This document shows, one piece after another, positions 61,055 through 64,000 of a DNA stretch of 64,000 bases. Each line of letters opens with the position of its first letter. Within the stretch, counting starts at the first letter, position 1. Below the pieces are notes generated by a model. It had not been told where the DNA came from. It searched no databases and saw nothing but the letters and a program-made list of their open reading frames with translations. This DNA comes from Apostichopus japonicus (lineage: Eukaryota; Echinodermata; Holothuroidea; Aspidochirotida; Stichopodidae), in the NCBI RefSeq assembly GCF_037975245.1, contig NC_092564.1, forward strand, positions 13,790,484 to 13,854,483. The letters run 5' to 3'. The position numbers and the translations under genes were made by a program.

Positions 61055-61534
61055 TAGGTTAAATAAATGTCTTGTACTGTCTGAGGGCCAGAGAAAAGAG
61101 AGCTTCTACAGTAGGGAAAGATAACAAGAAAAATGGACAACAGAATAGCAGACTATGCACTCTGAGTTAATAGGTCAAATAAATGTCTTGTACTGTCTGA
61201 GTGCCAGAGAAAAGAGAGCTTCTACAGTAGGGAAAGATACCAAGAAAAATGGACAACAGAATAGCAGACTATGCACTCTGAGTTAATAGGTTAAATAAAT
61301 GTCTTGTACTGTCTGAGGGCCAGAGAAAAGAGAGCCTTCTACAGTAGGGAAAGATAACAAGAAAAATGGGCAACAGAATAGCAGACTATGCACTCTGAGT
61401 TAATAGGTCAAATAAATGTCTAGTACTGTCTGAGGGCCAGAGAAATGAGAGCCTTCTACAGTAGGGAAAGATACCAAGAAATATGGACAACAGAATAGCA
61501 GACTATGCGCTCTGAGTTAATAGGTCAAATAAAT
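60971..61534 (+). repeat. Five-copy 116-bp repeat carrying stop codon and poly(A) signal
   Basis: Units begin with gccagagaaa at 60971, 61087, 61203, 61319 and 61436 (period 116, then 117 from an inserted c). Each contains ctctgagttaatagg with the TAA and then aaataaat. The first unit is the end of the coding exon; the other four are 3' UTR or downstream DNA. Confidence 0.95.
61062..61067 (+). terminator. First candidate poly(A) signal of the NEK9-like gene
   Basis: AATAAA 8 nt after the stop codon, followed by a GT-rich stretch (tgtcttgtactgtctg). Further copies occur in each repeat unit, at about 61178, 61294, 61411 and 61528. Confidence 0.5.
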
Positions 61535-64000
61535 TTCATTTGTTAAGCTTGAAAACTAGAAATTGAACTTTTACATAAGGCAAAGTCAGTGTCTTTCAAG
61601 ATGGTGTCTTTATGATTACAAAACCCATTAAAGTGACTCTGTTTTAATATATTGCTTTTGTGTATAGACATGAGAGGGGCATTACACACTGGGTATATGA
61701 TGTTGCTATGTAAATAATGAACTGAACTTTATTACAATGTAGACTTCCTACTGGCAATGTTCTGTGTATTATAGGATTCAAAATTAAACAGAAAAATATA
61801 AATGACAGGGTTAACATGAGCCTGTTTTACATCTAGAAATGAGACTGAATAAATATTGGGACATTAATGTTCTAATACTTACATAAATTAAAATAGTGGA
61901 TCTGTTGAAGATGTAGATTAAATAAGCAATTACTCATTTATACCTTAATGTTATCACGATGCTGTAGTGGATTAGTGACTGATCGTTAAATTATCAAAAC
62001 AACTCAAACTTCAGCTTCAACGATATCTGTCCCTTCATGGGAGTGGGCCAAAAGGAGGGGGGGTGGGTGGTGATGGTTCAAGTGTAGAGAAGCTTTGCAG
62101 ATGGATGGTCAATATATGAAGGCCATCTTATAGATTAGAAAATGGATTATCATTCCAGCAGAAAGCATTCCATTATATGTAAGTAGAAATCAAATAGATT
62201 CTTATATGAAGAAAAATGTTTTAGATGTTGATGTGTTAGAAATTAAGATTTTTTTAACTTGGTATTTTTATGAGTCGTCTTTCTGTGTGTGTGTGACTTG
62301 TTGAATATGTTGAATATGTTGAATACGTTGAATATGTTGCTCTCATTAGTCTTCAAGCCTATCCTGCTGCCTATATTACACCAGTGAAGGATAATATTTC
62401 TAACATATTTTGTCTATACAATACTATAACTGCCAACTTTTTATATTACTGTTAAAATATTTGATGATGGTTGAGAGATATAATTCCTATTGCACCCAAA
62501 TTCTTATGTGCTGAAATTATGAGACGTTGCCAAAAGTAATTTTCTACTGTCTTCTTATTTTGAAAGACTATCTGCAAACATTGAGGTTAAAAAATACAAG
62601 GCGACGTTACAATGATTTCATATTTTACTGAGGGAGGTGGGGGGGGGGGGCGGGTGGGGTGTGTACAGGCAGCTGATAATCAGTGACAGGGAATAGCTTA
62701 GGCTTAATCATGACAGAATAAATACAACATTACATTTCAAATTGTAGGATCAACTTCAAAAGGTTTCAATCATGTTTAAATCATATGATGCCTTGTATCA
62801 TTATAGTATTCTTGTTGCAACTAATCAAGAGTTTAACTACATCAAAAGTAGTAGAGGAATGTATGCATGCATGATGCTGATCACATAGGTGTCTAACTCA
62901 AATTGGTGGTACAGACAAATGGACAAAGCTTTTTAGTATTTTCAAGAAATTAAAGAAAAGAACAGAATTGATGTTTCTAGCTTGAACAGGATGCCTTTAA
63001 GTTAGTAGTAATTGTATTATCTTTTTTACAAGAGATGAATGGAGATAATTGAAATGTTTGATGATATGTACGTTTTTTTAGAATCAACAAAGTCAAAAAG
63101 ATAAACCATCCGTGACTTTGTGAAAAAACAACTTTTTCAATTTACTTTTGAATTATAATGAGGCTGTGTATGTGGTTGATGTAGGTATTTTATGGAGCTG
63201 ACTAAATGATGCAATCATCTTTTGTAGAATGATGGGAAGGTGTTTAAAGTGATTATCAAACACCTGGATATCTTCATGTATTGTTTGTCTTAAAAGAATC
63301 AGTCTTTTCCATTTACATATGTTGTTGTTGGATAGGAGGGTTTAGACATTTGACAGCTATTCATGTAGAGTATTTACTACTGGTGAGGTGAGGGGTGAAG
63401 GGGAAGGAAGGGGAATAACTAGTGGGGTTGGGGGATTGTGGGGTGGGAGGTAGGAAGGAATGGAGAATAAAGCTGTACAGCATTTCTACAAATTTTGCTA
63501 TCATGATTTGACTTACAGATCTAAGCCCTGGCATTATTTCAAATGTAGATACCTCACTTTCTCTTTTGTGAATTGTAAGAAATGTTAAGAATTACCAGTA
63601 AGTTCTCATTCATAGGGTATAATGTCTTTCAAAAAATAATCCATCCTCTGTAGTACTTTAATAGACTTTAATAATATATTAATTTTCAAATATCAGAAAT
63701 AGTTTAATTCTTTCATATACTCATGTAGTCTTTCCAATGGTTATATTGTGCCATTCATTCTTTGTATCAGTTTGGCACGCTCATTGTGTTGTTTAGTAAT
63801 TGTCATTATGTTAGCAAATTACTAACGATCTAGTTGTTTTACTTGTTACTCTTATGACATGCAAATACCATATTAATGTACCTTTCCTATGGGTGGTGCA
63901 GTTTTGACACACCATTGTTATTTATATCATCAAATTGCTAAGGCTCCTGTAGTTTTACCTATTGATTATGCAAGAAAACCTATCATGTACCTTCCTATTG
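61535..64000. other. Downstream region
   Basis: About 2.5 kb with no gene recognised on either strand. It has a short gttgaatat repeat (about 62303-62340) and G-rich runs near 62640 and 63390. Confidence 0.6.

Overview
The window is AT-rich nuclear DNA from an animal. Evidence is spliced genes with GT-AG introns, a Nanos gene, a cilium gene and a dense set of small non-autonomous transposons. The Nanos protein keeps a CCR4-NOT recruitment motif of the type I know from vertebrate Nanos proteins. Together with the retroposon tails of the kind seen in sea urchins and hemichordates, this suggests an invertebrate deuterostome, most likely an echinoderm and possibly a sea cucumber. The species call is an inference. 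No bacterial, viral, rRNA or intact tRNA gene was recognised.

Layout. (1) About 52-16747, minus strand: the first ten coding exons (about 393 residues) of a SPAG16/PF20 homologue, the axonemal central-pair protein. Its remaining WD40 exons lie off the left edge. Its introns hold an 843-bp foldback-type element (12507-13349) and one copy of a MITE-like family. (2) 16748-24390: a gene-poor interval between divergently oriented genes. It holds a tRNA-Val-like SINE, a hAT-type MITE with target-site duplications, and a long ATG/GGT microsatellite next to a retroposon tail. (3) 24391-about 27230, plus strand: a two-exon nanos gene of 147 residues with a TATA/Inr/CCAAT promoter. (4) 27240-33030: intergenic, with three identical tandem copies of a 359-bp unit at 28951-30027. 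(5) 33031-61054, plus strand: a 28-coding-exon NEK9-like (Nercc1) kinase gene. I assembled 1444 residues with every exon phase agreeing. (6) 61055-64000: its 3' end, with a five-copy 116-bp repeat that carries the stop codon and the poly(A) signal, then apparently empty DNA.

The most interesting feature is the NEK9-like protein. Before the kinase it has about 285 residues, of which about 100-272 resemble DUF4347, a domain I associate with large bacterial surface proteins and with a caspase/gingipain-like layout (a His after one strand, a Cys after the next). His160 and Cys215 sit at the matching places. The end of this domain and the kinase glycine loop are in one exon, so the fusion is not an assembly join of two genes. 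Behind the kinase come RCC1 repeats, a basic cluster, an RG-rich segment and a coiled coil, as broadly expected of NEK9.

The three genes are not obviously one pathway. SPAG16 acts in motile cilia, Nanos in germline translational repression, and NEK9 in mitotic spindle and centrosome control. All exon limits were placed by hand from splice-site consensus, reading frame and remembered family sequence. None has transcript support here.
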